Of a DNA stretch of 64,000 nucleotides, positions 26,059-38,978 are shown one piece after another. Source of the stretch: Elysia crispata. Its lineage: Eukaryota; Mollusca; Gastropoda; Plakobranchidae. The stretch is from the NCBI GenBank assembly GCA_033675545.1, contig JAWDGP010000459.1, positions 1,457,501-1,521,500 on the forward strand, given 5' to 3'. Every line of letters begins with the position of its first letter. The first letter of the stretch is position 1. The translations under genes were made by a program, and so were the position numbers. Under the pieces are notes generated by a model. It did no database searches. It was not told where the DNA came from and saw only the letters and a list, made by a program, of their open reading frames with translations.

Positions 26059-26920
26059 GGTAGATCAGATGATGTTGTGACTATGGAGATCTAAAAAAGA
26101 TAGATTATTTTATGAAAAATTTTCTTTAACACCTGTAGGTAATTAAATTCATGTCCATCTTGTATACTTTTCAGGGCAACAGTAGGAGCAAGAACATCAA
26201 AATCACAACAATGAGATTCACATTGAATAAATAAATACAAAAAAAAATAAAAATAATAAACAGCAATAACAGAAGGTATCAAAGACAACTTGCAATTAAA
26301 GAAATCGTACACAAAAATTGTATAACTCTAGAGATGGCAGACATACGTAGATGGTGTTCCTAAAAAGTCATTCTTAGACCAAGAGATACACGAGCCTGTG
26401 TTATAGATTACTTTGATCTCTACAGATTAAAATTCAGTAAACTTCATCCATGTACATTGAGTGTTTTAGCAGGAAATAGTGGAGAAAGAAGTTAAAGTCG
26501 CCTTTTATAATATAGATAATATTTTCCACACGTCTTATCAAATCTTTCCCTTTCATATTCGACTATTCATCATTGAGCAGTGTTGTTGATCGTGTCAAAA
26601 AGTGTTTACGTGTCTGTCTATTCTTGTTTTAGGTGTTCTGTACCTATAGCTATGCTTTATCTACGCAAAGATAAATTCTATGTGCAGTGGTTATATGGGG
26701 TATTTCATAATTTCTATCATTTTGTTTTGTTTTCAGTCTTTGTGAAAATGTGCTAATTAGGTCATCCTGTTTTTTACCTACTCCCCCTCCTACCAGCCCT
26801 GGTTTTCCTCCTATCTTTTAAGTCTTCCCAAATCTTGATTTCGAATGGCACCACTAAAGCAGATGGACAATTATTAAAACACTGCTAATCATTAAGAGTA
26901 AAATATTACAATTAAATGCG

Positions 26921-26922
<2 letters not shown>
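26059..26922. other. 5' flank and spacer of unit 1
   Basis: Matches the flank of exon 1 in the other units ('cagcaataacagaag' near 26260 and 54815). From about 26580 to 26750 it matches 40615-40770 of unit 2 ('gtgttctgtacctay' and 'catttctaacattttgttt' types). Unlike units 0, 2 and 3, there is no CTT array here. Confidence 0.55.
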
Positions 26923-26966
<44 letters not shown>

Positions 26967-27170
26967 CACACAGAGTGAAAGAGAGAGAGAGGCAGAGAGA
27001 GAGAAAAAGACTCAGAGATGGAGACAAGAGAGAGAGAAAGGCACAGAGAAAGGCAAAGGAGAGAAAACAGAGACAGGGAAATAGGAGCAAATCGAGATAA
27101 GACGGATAGAAAAAGACATGGCGAGGCGGGATGAGAGAGAGAGAGAGATGGGGAGAGAAAGACACATAGA
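26923..27170. repeat. GA-rich tract of unit 1
   Basis: A pure (GA)n run at about 26925-26964 is followed by mixed GAGA/GACA sequence to about 27170. It corresponds to the tract at 5311-5650 of unit 0. The minus-strand frames through it are Leu/Ser artefacts. Confidence 0.9.
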
Positions 27171-27740
27171 AATATTATTTTTTTTTGTCTCAAAGATTTT
27201 TTTTTTTACGATTTATAAGCTAGAAAACAAATCAAATTACAAGTTATAAAATGCAAATATGACTTTCGATTGTTTTGAGAACTTAAGCAGGGAAAAAAAT
27301 ATATGTGAATTTAAAGAAAAAAACTATGCGAAGTTAAAGAAAAAAAAATACTCGCCGTTTTTTTAGCCCAGGATGGTTCAGGTGAGGAAGTTTATCTTGT
27401 GGCAGGTCTGAGAAGAATGGTTTAAGTGCAAACTAATCCATCCGACTTTAAAAGTATTCTTGTGTGAGGATGTGGCCTAATTTTGCTGAGCAAAAGAAAA
27501 ATACATGATTGGACCCTGTTGGATATGTACAAAGTGAGACTATCTGTTGATTACGCAAAAATTATTATTAGCAATCACGACGCAGTTATATTCGCAAAAA
27601 AGACCTTTATTTTATGGTCTGATTGTAAATTCGTTCCTAATTTTGCTTATTTTACCATTTCAAAGGAAGGTTTGGAGCATTTTTTGTAGACGTGTCTGTA
27701 TTTCCGTGGAAATATTGAGTAATAAACTCAATAACTATGT
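27171..27740. other. Conserved non-coding block of unit 1
   Basis: Counterpart of 5651-6440. It keeps 'gaagaatggtttaagtgcaa', 'cttgtgtgaggatgtgg', 'gattggaccctgttgg' and 'attattagcaatcacga'. No frame is conserved across the copies. Confidence 0.6.
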
Positions 27741-28725
27741 GGATGAATTTAAAAATAAATATGGTTTTTATGAACTTAATCTTACCGAAAGGGGTGATAT
27801 TTCTTTTCTTCCATGCTTCCATTTCACTTTAATTTTATTGATTTGCTCTAGTAAATTCGTATCGGTTATATCTTAGATCTGTTGTAAAGGATACTCATAG
27901 TATTTTGAAGTTTTGAGGGTTCCAATCCAAGTTGCAATCCGAAAGCGATGTCTCTTCTGGAAGTCTCGCACATCGGACCGATATTGCGTGTTTCCTTTGT
28001 TCATCTTTAAAATCGGAATATCTCGCAAATTCCTCCAAAGTAAACAAATATTGCTTGAGGTAACGTTCAGAATCATCGAGGAAAAACTGGTGTCATCGGC
28101 ATACATTTAACGTATATGCCTTTGATTTTATAACCTACTATATCTTGCCTAATCATGTGTGCACGTATTTCGTCGACTATATAGAAAAAATTGTAAGGTG
28201 AGATAGCGTTAACGAGGTGTTAAACGTGGTCGGTGTTTGCTTCGCAATGATGAGTTTGGTCGTTGATTGGGCTTGTGATGTAACCGAGTAATGCATGATT
28301 CATGGAATCAGGCCTTAATCAAGCCTCAACAGTTGTTTTTTTTATTCAATCCGGGTCAAAGCCGTGTTCAACTATGGAGAGAAAACCGTTGTGGCTCTTT
28401 GCGAATTAAGTTCTCTCTTTCGCCCAGGCTTGTAAATCAAGTCGTTAGAATCTTACTTAACTTGTGTGTAAAGATTACTATATATATATATATATATATA
28501 TATAATTATACATAATTATATTCAAATATATTAATTTGAAACACAAATTATAAAATTAAATGTGTGTGTGTATATATATATATATATTTACACACACACA
28601 CATTTAATTTCAATAACCTTATGTGATTTCTTAATCTTGCGTCTGACGTGGGCGTATAGCTGAAAGATAGCCTGTTTTGTTTTCTTCTTTTGGATCTGTG
28701 GTATTTTTTTTACAGTACTTCACTC
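27741..28725. other. Spacer with (TA)n and a long hairpin
   Basis: No gene recognised. A (TA)n tract lies at about 28478-28502. An inverted repeat with arms of about 20 bases, built on 'attaaatgtgtgtgtgta' and its complement, lies at about 28552-28610 around a TA-rich centre. Two overlapping open frames on opposite strands at 27.87-28.11 kb have no homologue in other units. Confidence 0.5.
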
Positions 28726-29460
<735 letters not shown>

Positions 29461-32400
29461 TTGAGTATTTTTATGAAGAAATTATACGAAATATTTATAT
29501 AGCCGAGTTTTTTTTCTTGTATTCGTACAATCATGATGAATCAGTTATTTAAGTGATCGAGCGATTTTAGCGGAATCGAGTGTACAAGAACATACACTCA
29601 TTTATTTTCTGTGTCCTTCTTTCCGTCTGTGTTTGTTCTCCTGTTTTGTTATCATCCTTTGAGATTCTCATCTCCTTCATTTTGTGTCTCGTTTTCTTTC
29701 TCTCTTCACCTATCCTGCCCACTAAAGCTACATGCCCAATTGTGTTATATTTCTCTGCATTATTTATCTAAGTTTTTAACCCATAAACATTTATGTAGTT
29801 AGTTATTAAGCTAACTGTGGAGAGTGTTGTTCTTTGCGACTGTAGAAGTATTCTAAACTGAAATGCGATATTTTTACATCCCTCCTTTTTTTTCGTAATG
29901 AAGCTTTTAGAGCCTTTTTCGATTTTTCAAATCGGCTTGAAGAGAACGTTTATATTTAAATTACTCAATTGCTGAAATTATAAATGATAAATATTGTGAA
30001 CTTGTTTGATGTTTCCTTTTTGCAAATAACGCAAAGAGATGTCTAACAATAAAAACGTCAAATTGATATTCTTAATTTGTCTTTGCACAAGCAAGATTAG
30101 GTTGAAAACAACATTATGCCGGTAACAAAAACATTTAATCTACATAATATAGTTCCTGCTAAAGTTGAGATCATTTTTAGATCAGGACTCCATCTCCGGA
30201 CTAACCTGCTTCATTCTACAAACAAAATCAAAATCGCTACCATATTATATTAATAGTTGATTAAGACGCATCAATAAGCTTATCAGTTGGATAGTATCTT
30301 TGTGTCTGTTAAAAACTTTAAAAAATTAAAAATGATTCTTTGCTATGCAAACTGAACGAGAAAAAGGTTTTTTTTCAACAACAGAATGGTCCCACAGAAA
30401 ATAGTTATCTATTGTGCACAATTTGCGAAAACAAATTGCATTGTGGCAGATATATGTTTATCATTTCTGTTTGTCCTAGCAACGAAGACACGAAATAAAT
30501 CCCGCAGACAAGATTGGTGAGCGAATTATTATTCTTTACGACAGCGCACACAGCCATGTCATGTGAATAATACGTTTCTGACAGAATAATAATTATCTTT
30601 GACTCAGTTAGTATTAAAATCAAATAAAATCAAAGAAGTGAATGATGGAATTGAGTCTTAAGTCTAGAGGGTTCCGTTTAGAACGATCAAAACGATATGG
30701 GACGAAGATCAAAGTTATTTGATAGGTCCAGAATCTATATATAAAACAAGATGTCGCCTTATATAAACAGTGTTATATAATTGCGTTCGTCTTAAAACGA
30801 AATAAACAAGACTGGTTTTATCTTTAGAATTTACACCTGCCATTTTTGGTTTGAGTGTATTTAAGTTGTCTGTAAAATGCCAGGTCAACACTTTGTTTTT
30901 TTTTTTTTTTTTTTGAAAAATTAAGACATCTGAAGCAGACGTTTTAGAAATAATAATAATTCAGATAGGCTTTGCCATTTATATAACATGCAAAACTGTT
31001 TTCTCATATGTCACACACGTAAACTTTGCGCAGCTGTAAAACATCGTGTCAACAAGAATTTTTTTCTCCTTTTTTCCGAGAAAGTAAGGTTTTATATTTT
31101 CTCCCTGTTTTTATTTTTGCCTATATATCACGCCGTCAGTGCATGCCACCCAAGCCTTTGTTTAAATCTTCCTTTCCTCACAACTTCACAGGTGGGTTTA
31201 GTTAAAAGAGTGGGCTGTAAAGTGGAAGGGAAGGCTCTGGGAGCAGTGGTCTTTCATAGTCCTGGATTAAAGGTAGAAGTTGGGGTTACTGAACGAAAGC
31301 AAAGTTAAGTTGAAGGCAAAAGGGCTATGTGATAGAAACATGGATGTCTAATTATGTTAATTGCCCTTTGGACGTAAAAACTAACAGTCATATTCATAGA
31401 AAAAAGATTCCACATATGGCAGCAACTTCAAGTATTTCTCAACGTAGTACTACAAGACATGCCTAAATTACCATTTGTTCTTCATATCTCACGGGCTCTA
31501 CATAAGAGGCGGAATTTTTCCTCGACAAATCCCACACATAGGCTCAGCGCAGAAGAGGGGCTCTCCTTACGACAAAGCCCATAGAATTGTACAGTCTTCA
31601 CCGCAAAGATCACATATGCAAGAGAAGATACAATACTGGTATTGGGGTGTGTTCTAAAAGGTTTTAGGGCCACATAAACCGAATTCTTTATCATTATATG
31701 GAAAAAAAACCCACCCATATTTAAATCGTGTAACTATCGTAATTGTTTATTGTAGGGTAAAATTCAAAAACATATTTCATTTATAGGATTGCAATTAAAA
31801 AAATTATGCTATTAAACGGTAAATGGTAGATATCTTACTATTTTTTTTATTTCTAAAGGAGTAATGTTAATGACTCATACGTGATTTAAGTTTAGACCAT
31901 TTTTTAGACTGAAATAATGGTGTCAAAAAATTTGAATAGCTCTGCACACACTCAAAAAAAAATTGTGTGCTATGCATTTACTGATCATAGCACTATCATT
32001 GAAGAACTGTAGTTGACATACTGTTGCGGCAATAAATTATGCAGGTCACATTGTATTTGCCTACAATTCAAGATTACAACCGTATAAATAATTCTTGCGA
32101 CAACTCTGCTTGATATGTGAACAAGAACAACAGATCTTGTTGATGTAGGCAAAGTAAATAGAATGACAGATCTTGGTAGATTATGCTGAGTAAACAAGAG
32201 CGACAAATTTTACTGAGTTATGCTTTGTAAAAAAGAAAAAAAAACCAGATACTATTATTATGCTGAGTTTTACTGAAAAAAAAAGAACAGTGGATCTTAC
32301 TGAATGATGCTAAGAAAATGAGAATAACTGGTCTCGCTGAGTTATGCTGAGTAAAAAGGAATAAGAGAGCTTCGCCTAATGGCTGTGTTTCGTAAGCCGC
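29461..32400. other. Distal spacer of unit 1, homologous to 58.3-59.8 kb
   Basis: No convincing gene. Bases 30400-31640 align in patches with 58650-59720. Shared landmarks include 'gcgcagctgta' (31030 and 59397) and 'tctcacgggctct' against 'tttcacgggctct' (31485 and 59575). The minus-strand frame at 31482-31718 is not maintained in the second copy. A T run lies at 30896-30914. This marks the distal end of the duplicated unit. Confidence 0.5.
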
Positions 32401-34120
32401 GGCTTAAGTTAAATTTTCAAACAAATCAAAGCCTTCTTTCATCGTTTGTTTAAAAAAAAAAGTATTCATGTAGTTCGAAAAATGTTATTGTAGATACATG
32501 GTTTGGCAGACAAAAAGAATTGTCTTAACCATCAGAATTATAAGGTACCAAATTTGTTTGCATATCCTACTTCGCATTTCGTACTTCCATTCTGTTTTGT
32601 CTTAATTATTCGAGTTTCTTGTATATTTTTTATCACTAATCACTAGGTTTTAGTAATTTGTAACAATACCTGTTACCAAATTCAAACAATTTCAAGGCGA
32701 TTTTTTTTCAAAGAATGAAATACAACTACAAGACCTGAAGATCAGAAAGTTTATAACTTTAAAAAGATACTGTAGTAAATATGAAGTACATCTTGCACTT
32801 TCTTTAGACATACTGGGAAATATGAAAAATGTCTATGAGAAAAACCTAATCTATATTGATGGTTTCTGTTCAGTCGCAAAAATAAAGTTGGCTAAGAAAG
32901 TTTTAAAGCCAAATCTAATTTAAAAAAGCTCAGATCCATGTAAGTTTAAATAGATAGTTAGCTATGAACTAGAATAGATATTTCATTATTATCGCATATT
33001 ATTTATAGAATACTTAAAAAGCTTAGTATCATGTAATTAGAAATAAAAATTTATGTATTCGCACAAGGCTTTGCACCTCAGTATAGTTTCAACGAACTAT
33101 TTTCTTTTTCAACGAAAGCAGCGTGTTTCTTTGTCGCAAATTAAACAATACAAACCATAGTCAAAATTAATATTGAATTAGAAATATTTATGCCTAGATT
33201 GAAATTAAAAAAATATTATAAATGACAAAGCTGTAGGACTCACAAATAAACTGATTTTTTTTTAAATTTTAGTCTTATGGTTGCAAAGTGCATGAGGGAA
33301 TTTTATTCTTCATGCTGGGAAAAGTGATCTCCAACTTAATAACGTCACAGAGTATTTTTGTAGCATGTATGTCAATGTTCAGCTTTTAACCAGAAGAGAT
33401 AGATAATACGAAGATTATACTGTTATACTTATAGAATGTGTTACATGTCGATTATTATGGAAGTAATGTTATGTATTCGCAAAAGGCGATGAACCTCAAA
33501 GAATTTTGTTCGTTTCTAAAAGCTTTACGAAGAGTCAGTTTCTACTCAAACAAAACATGAAATTTCTTTGTCGCAGACTATACAAAAACCCATATCCCTG
33601 ATGAAATATAAATTACAAATGTTTATAGATAGGTCAAGAAATAAAAAAAAAACATCAACAAAAACAAAACAAAAAACAAACAAACAAACAAAACACGTGC
33701 TATATTCTTGTTTATTCAGACACCGCGATATTATGCCATTTCTTCAATATGAGGTTTCGCATCGAATGAGAAAATTCCTTTTTAACACCGTAGACAAATG
33801 ATCTTTGACTTATAAAGTTTATGGTGTATTTATTTCAAGATGTTGTATGCAATGAATCATATCGATTAAAAGGTATGAAGACCTTAGTTAAGAGATTATG
33901 AAATTTTAAGGTGACCAATTTTTTCAGTGACTTTACATCTAGGAAAATCTGTCTAATATCTGTAGAGACTATCAGGAAGCTAAAGATATATGACAGCTGG
34001 TTGTTTGTTTTTTTGTTTTTTTTTTAAATTGTGTTTGGATTTTTTTTTGGGGGGCAGTTTCTGTTGAAGACATAACTTGGCTTGTTTAATTCCTTGTTTA
34101 TTCTTCTAGGCATGTCGAGT
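32401..34120. other. 3' flank of the unit-2 gene, with local duplication
   Basis: Homologous to about 47300-48660 of unit 3 ('atacctgttaccaaattcaaacaatt' type near 32670 and 47520). A block of about 180 bases built around 'tttctttgtcgca' occurs at about 33050-33240 and again at about 33470-33650, but only once in unit 3 (about 47880-48060). This is a local tandem duplication specific to unit 2. A possible AATAAA on the minus strand lies at 34097-34102, about 20 bases past the stop codon of exon 5. Confidence 0.55.
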
Positions 34121-34168
34121 TCACTGAAACTCTGGTAGCTTATATGCTGGAGGATCTAGGCTGCCTCT
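34121..34168 (-). CDS. Exon 5 (last coding) of secreted 8-Cys protein gene, unit 2
   Basis: The acceptor 'ttttcag' precedes 34168. The frame, in phase 0 from exon 4, reads RGSLDPPAYKLPEFQ and stops with TGA at 34121-34123. Homologous exons at 48661-48753 and 62050-62097 keep the acceptor and the pattern PPAYxLPG(F/Y). Conservation of this motif between copies whose introns have diverged supports a coding role. No cysteine is present in this copy, whereas units 3 and 4 carry one here. Confidence 0.75.
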   Translation of the reverse strand, partial: RGSLDPPAYKLPEFQ

Positions 34169-35025
34169 CTGAAAATGTAAAACAAGAATAAAATCAATGA
34201 GATAGAAGTAATACAACTTTTTAAGTAGAGGTGGTCTGCTAAACTTTACATCACTTAATGACCAAGACATGAACCGTGAGACCGTGAGCTTCAACGATAA
34301 ATATTCTCCACGGTCTAAGATCTCAACTTACTACAAGTTAAAAAAAACCATGATGAAAATATAGATAGCACTGATTAAGCCCAGAAAAAAATACTTGGCC
34401 ATAAAATGTATATACCAAATAAAAAAATGTGTCAAGCAATATTAACACAATTAATGAGAATAATAATAATTGAGAAATGTTATTATCATCTTTCTATTAA
34501 GGCGTTTTGGCGACTTGCAGTCCTTTACAACTTTTTAAAATGCCGTATGATTTGTTAACTCGCGGTAGTAATTTTTTTATATTGAAATCCATATCATAGT
34601 CACAAACACATGTAACAAATTATTTTTTCTAGGTTGCACAATTTTTTAATCAAACTTCATATCTCAGTAGTAAACAAATTTAACAAACTGATATAATATA
34701 CTTATCAAATTATAATATAAAAAATATTGGCTTTTTTATAAGAAACAACCAGAAAAAAACACATCTTGGCTTCTACGCTGAAATTTAAGGAAATATGAAA
34801 AAAAAGACTTTTTTCAAGAACATTAATAAAAAAATAATCTTGAATGGGAATTGGAACGGAAAAAAATTAGCTTGAAGTCATTTTTCCAAAGAAAGATTGT
34901 GAGATCTTGAAGTTACAAAAATTTCAATCTGCCCCTCTGAAATTTATCCGCGAAATCAACATTTGTTTGATAGTAGATTTTTAGTGATTGTAACTTGTGG
35001 CATACGATTGACATTTTTTACTCAC
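34169..35025 (-). other. Intron 4, unit 2
   Basis: This is 857 bp, AT-rich, with donor GTGAGT at the exon-4 side and acceptor TTTTCAG at the exon-5 side. The matching introns are 774 bp in unit 3 and 515 bp in unit 4. Nothing else is recognised inside. Confidence 0.7.
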
Positions 35026-35146
35026 ACAATTTGGGTAAAAGATTTCAATGTACGATTCCCAGACACTATCTATAAACCATCGCTGTAGGTCGGTGCAAAG
35101 CGATGCAGCAAAATTAGCATCGCGGTTTCGCCCATTATTTATCTTC
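35026..35146 (-). CDS. Exon 4 of secreted 8-Cys protein gene, unit 2
   Basis: A 121-nt exon with a T-rich acceptor ending in 'ttgcag' and donor GTGAGT. It starts with one base completing a Lys codon and ends in phase 0. It encodes 40 residues with the motif RDANFAASLCTDLQRWFID and a second Cys as the last residue. The exons at 49528-49648 and 62613-62733 have exactly the same length and share R-x-x-DA-(D/N)-(F/Y), C-T-D-L-x-R-W-F and a following Trp. Equal length without indels between copies with poorly conserved introns is strong evidence of a protein-coding exon. The pattern suggests a helical, disulphide-bonded secreted domain. The family is not recognised. Confidence 0.85.
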
Positions 35147-36902
35147 CTGCAAAAAAAAAAATAATAAAAAATGGATCGTCTAAATTCCACCCCTGTCTGA
35201 TTGATAAACTAATTTTATTTATGGAGCACGAGCCCAAGACTAGTGTCTGTGGTCTTTGTATTGATTTTATTTCAGTTTTTTCTTTCCTTTCTATCAACAA
35301 ATTATGTCCCTGATGCAGATATAACATCATTTCTTTAATATTTGTATATAGCTTTGTTTTTTAATCTTATTTAGATTTACATGTAAAGTTTTCAATTATT
35401 TGATGCAAAAAGCGATATATAATTACAACTTCTAGAATTTTAGAGCATGATATTATTGGTAGAAGCTATACCAAAGATCTAGAAAATGTAAAACTTGAGA
35501 AAACTATGACCTAGATGAAGATCTTAACTCGGAATTTCAATATAAAATAAATAATTTAAGCCCCTAAATCTAAAAAAGGTATCTATTCATTATTGTTTTA
35601 AATCTAGATAAATAAAGGTTGGACGAAGAATATGTTCTACTAACTTAAGCTGATATTTAAATCAACCCTCAGCAAACAGCGCAACAAATCTCAAAGGGAT
35701 AAAATGAAGGAAAATAATATATTCTACATCTATATCTATATTTTTTGAGAAAACGAAATAATAAAGGGAGAACATAAAGAAAATAGTTAATAAATATACC
35801 TTACATAACATAACGATTAAGGAAATGGAAGGCTTGGGAAAAGACAGAAAGAATATGAGCTCAGAAATTACGACAGGCATCTTTATTACGCACCTTACGG
35901 ACACAAACCTGCATTATGCATAGGTCAAATCTACACATATATGTTTGAACCGCTTTTTATGTTTAAAAAAGGAATAGCATTTTCTTGTGTTGTTTTCTAT
36001 TTTATGATAACTCATTCTCAGTCCAAAGGTTTTTGAAAAAATATGTCCTAAATTGAGAGGGAGTCATATTGAGCATTGCAAATTTTTCAATACAGAAATT
36101 GTTTCTCTTGTTTTCGCCCCTTACGTTCACAATTTGTGACTGTTTTCAACAATGGATATTTAACATTAATGTTAGAATTTTAACAATCGTCTTACTCGTG
36201 TTTTCTAAGAAGTAAAGGCTTTATTAGTGACTCTTAGATCTACATTCATGGCTGCTGCTTTATCAATCCAATCTTCGGAATATCAGACTCTGAAATTTGA
36301 ATTTTTGATCTGAGAGAAAAAATAAATATGCTCCAACTCGACACAAGTGACAGTCATATTACACAGCATTTATAACAAAAAGGTTTTGTGTATTGCTTTT
36401 CTTAAATTGAATTAAATAAAAATGCAAGGCTTTGTGTATTACTCTATGCTTGTACATAGTGTAATCTATACAAGGGTTTATTATTCTAAATGCACTTGTC
36501 GTTTATTACTAAAATCTGTTAGGAAAATTTTAGGCAGTTATTTCAGTGATACCCTCTTCGCATTTGCAGCTTACAAACGCTGCTCAAATCTTTTTCCCAA
36601 CCCCTGTCTAGAGCAGAATAATTAGCTATATAAGAGTTTTGGTTGTGGAATTGTGAAACCCAGGAATTTAAAAAATCACTCATTTCCAAGCCCAATGCCA
36701 TTTTAGATTTTTTATCCTTTTCTTTGTTTACTCAAGACTTCAAGCAATAGAAACGTTTTTGTAAGAACAAAAATAGATCCATAATGATTTAAATAATAGA
36801 AATAAGAGGTAGGCTAATCGCCTATATATTCCTTGGTAAGTATCTACAATCCTTTTAGATTATTTATTCCAAGAGACACAAAGAACAGAAACCAGTTCTT
36901 AC
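35147..36902 (-). other. Intron 3, unit 2
   Basis: 1756 bp against 968 bp in unit 3. The first part is collinear with units 3 and 4 (for example the 'cagcaaacagcgcaacaaat' type segment at 35670 and 50010). The extra length lies mostly in about 35950-36850. Nothing coding was recognised. Confidence 0.65.
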
Positions 36903-37037
36903 TTGCATCGATCAGTGTCAATAACGTTACTATGGTTTAGTGAGTTTTTCTTCAGGCATACAATCATGTTCTTTGACACAAGTAGCATAGCGGTGTTGTT
37001 TCCCAGGCAGGTGGAGCTACCTTGAGTAAAAAGACGT
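36903..37037 (-). CDS. Exon 3 of secreted 8-Cys protein gene, unit 2
   Basis: A 135-nt exon, acceptor 'gttttcag' and donor GTAAGA. It enters with one base completing an Arg codon and leaves with two bases of a Lys codon, matching exons 2 and 4. It encodes RLFTQGSSTCLGNNTAML and continues to VIDTDRCK, with three Cys. The homologue at 50617-50751 has the same length but carries a stop and has lost the middle Cys. An upstream AG six bases earlier would give a broken frame, so the inner AG is chosen. Confidence 0.75.
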
Positions 37038-38833
37038 CTGAAAACTGTACAGAGGAAAGACAAAACCCGCTTCAGTAAACGGAATACATTGACGGGTTAA
37101 AATCATTGGTAATTTTTCAAGGATGCTTGTATTGATATGATATGTTATAAATGATAATGATACATTTTTTTTAGAAAGTTATATATGTAATTCCTGTTTT
37201 ATTATTTTTGTTCTTAATCTTGTTGTTATTGTCAGATTGTATTGAAATCATTTTAGCAACAAAGCGATGGTTTACGTAAAACAAACTTTGAAAAACTCAA
37301 TAATAATTTAATCTTAAATTTAGGTCCGTTCATAGCAGTGAAAAATCTTCTCTTACTATGTTGAATGAATGAAAGGATTTAAGTTTCGTTTAATTACATA
37401 TTTACTCTTCGACGTTTTGTAGCCCTGCTTTGATAAACGTTAAGTAAAGATATTTTCAGAGGGCACACAGCACGCGGATCTGCTTTGTATAAGGAGATCC
37501 CAGAGTATTTATTTGGAAACTAAAAAAATACAATTGAAAAGTGCCTGAAGGTGTCTCTCCTGCCAGACTCTTAGCTACGCCTTTTAATTTGCAATATGTT
37601 TTGTCCTCTTTAGTCCATAGACCCCTTTAAACTCATTAACCGTTCTCTGACTCAGTTATCTGTACGGCGGGTCAGAACGACTTGTTTCATTATAAAAGAT
37701 AACGCATGATAAACTTTTTAAAAGAACGAAAAAATAATACCGTTTTAGCGAACTAGTTTACGTACATTCGTTACCATTAGGTCCACACAGACGTCGAACA
37801 CTTGTCCTTCCAAATAATGCATTCTTTTTCACAGCAAAATTGTTGCAAGTTCTGTTAATGGTACACTTCATTTTGCTGTCTTTATTTCTGTAGATTGAAA
37901 GTCCGTTTATACAAACATTTTAACGAAGAGTTAACGAAAAAAACAGTAGTCAGGTGCGCTTAATGCAAAAAGGTTTTGTTTTCATTCTATGAAAGTATTT
38001 CAACATATTTTTTGCTCACCTTGTAAATGATATTCCTAATCACGCTTCCAATCCTAACATCATTTTTTTGTTATTATATTAATTAATTTGAGGAAGCATC
38101 TTTGCAATCACAATGAGTTCTGAAACTTATAATCCATGACTGGTCCCGACTTAAGACAAGCCTTTATTACTAATTTCACCAAATTTGAAAGGGCCAAACA
38201 TGAAAAAAAAATAAAACTATGACTTAAGGCACATGTGAGACACAAGTGAGTTATCAAGTAAATCAATTTCCGTTGAACCTGACCAAAGAATTGAAATCTT
38301 TTACGGCAAATTTTATTAAATAAACGTATATAGTCTAATTGGAACCCATATTTATTTTATAAGTGTTCAGATAGAAAAAAAGGTTGTAGTAGTGAATTTT
38401 ATATCAATTAGACATTCGATTTAAAACACAGAATGATGATATGAAGCTCAATCAGTCTGAGACTTGAAAAGAGTAAAATCAAATTCCTTTTTGAGCTACC
38501 TGATCCTTTTTATTTTTTACATGCAGCATATTTGATCTTACATATTAAAAAGATACCAAAACGAAAAAAAAAAAAACAAAGCATGGGTAGAACAACAAAC
38601 CAAGGCTTGAGGTAAATTTAGAAACGAAATAATTTGTCTAACGGAAGTTTGCAATTAATTTATTTCGGTTTTACTTGTTTCACTAGCTGGCAACATTTAA
38701 TCCAATTTCCTTTTTCAACTTTTATTTAAATTTGCCATTTACATCAGCATGCTGTTCAATTAGTCAGTTGAGATGCAGTTCTTTATGAAGTATACATGTA
38801 GCATTAATGTGTAAGAATAGTATAACATATGAC
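37038..38833 (-). other. Intron 2, unit 2
   Basis: 1796 bp against 1288 bp in unit 3. It shares segments such as the one around 37570-37680 ('catagacccctttaaactc', also near 51235). No other feature was recognised. Confidence 0.65.
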
Positions 38834-38978
38834 CTGCACATGTCTTGCCAAGATTTGGTCCAACTTGATTCAGAATCTGGGAACGTCTTGAGGCGAAGAA
38901 AATACTCGGAATCCAACACCTCTTGATCTGAACATTTCTCTATATCTTGACAGGCAGGCGAAAGAGTCTTCGATTTCA
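38834..38978 (-). CDS. Exon 2 of secreted 8-Cys protein gene, unit 2 (no first exon found)
   Basis: A 145-nt exon with acceptor 'gttggcag' and donor after 'gtgcag' (CAG/GTCATA, a weak donor). It begins with two bases that complete a Val codon from a phase-1 first exon, and ends with two bases of an Arg codon. It encodes KSKTLSPACQDIEKCSDQ and ends with SWTKSWQDMC: three Cys and many charged residues. The homologue is at 52040-52187. Exons 2-5 of this unit join without a stop to about 149 residues with eight Cys, but exon 1 is missing because the region homologous to about 52.64-54.72 kb of unit 3 is absent at about 39430-39470. Confidence 0.75.

Noticed and set aside
31475-31718. Short open frames on both strands near 31.5 kb, in a block shared with 59.5 kb
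   Set aside because: The homologous sequence at 59.5 kb does not keep either frame, so no coding conservation is visible.
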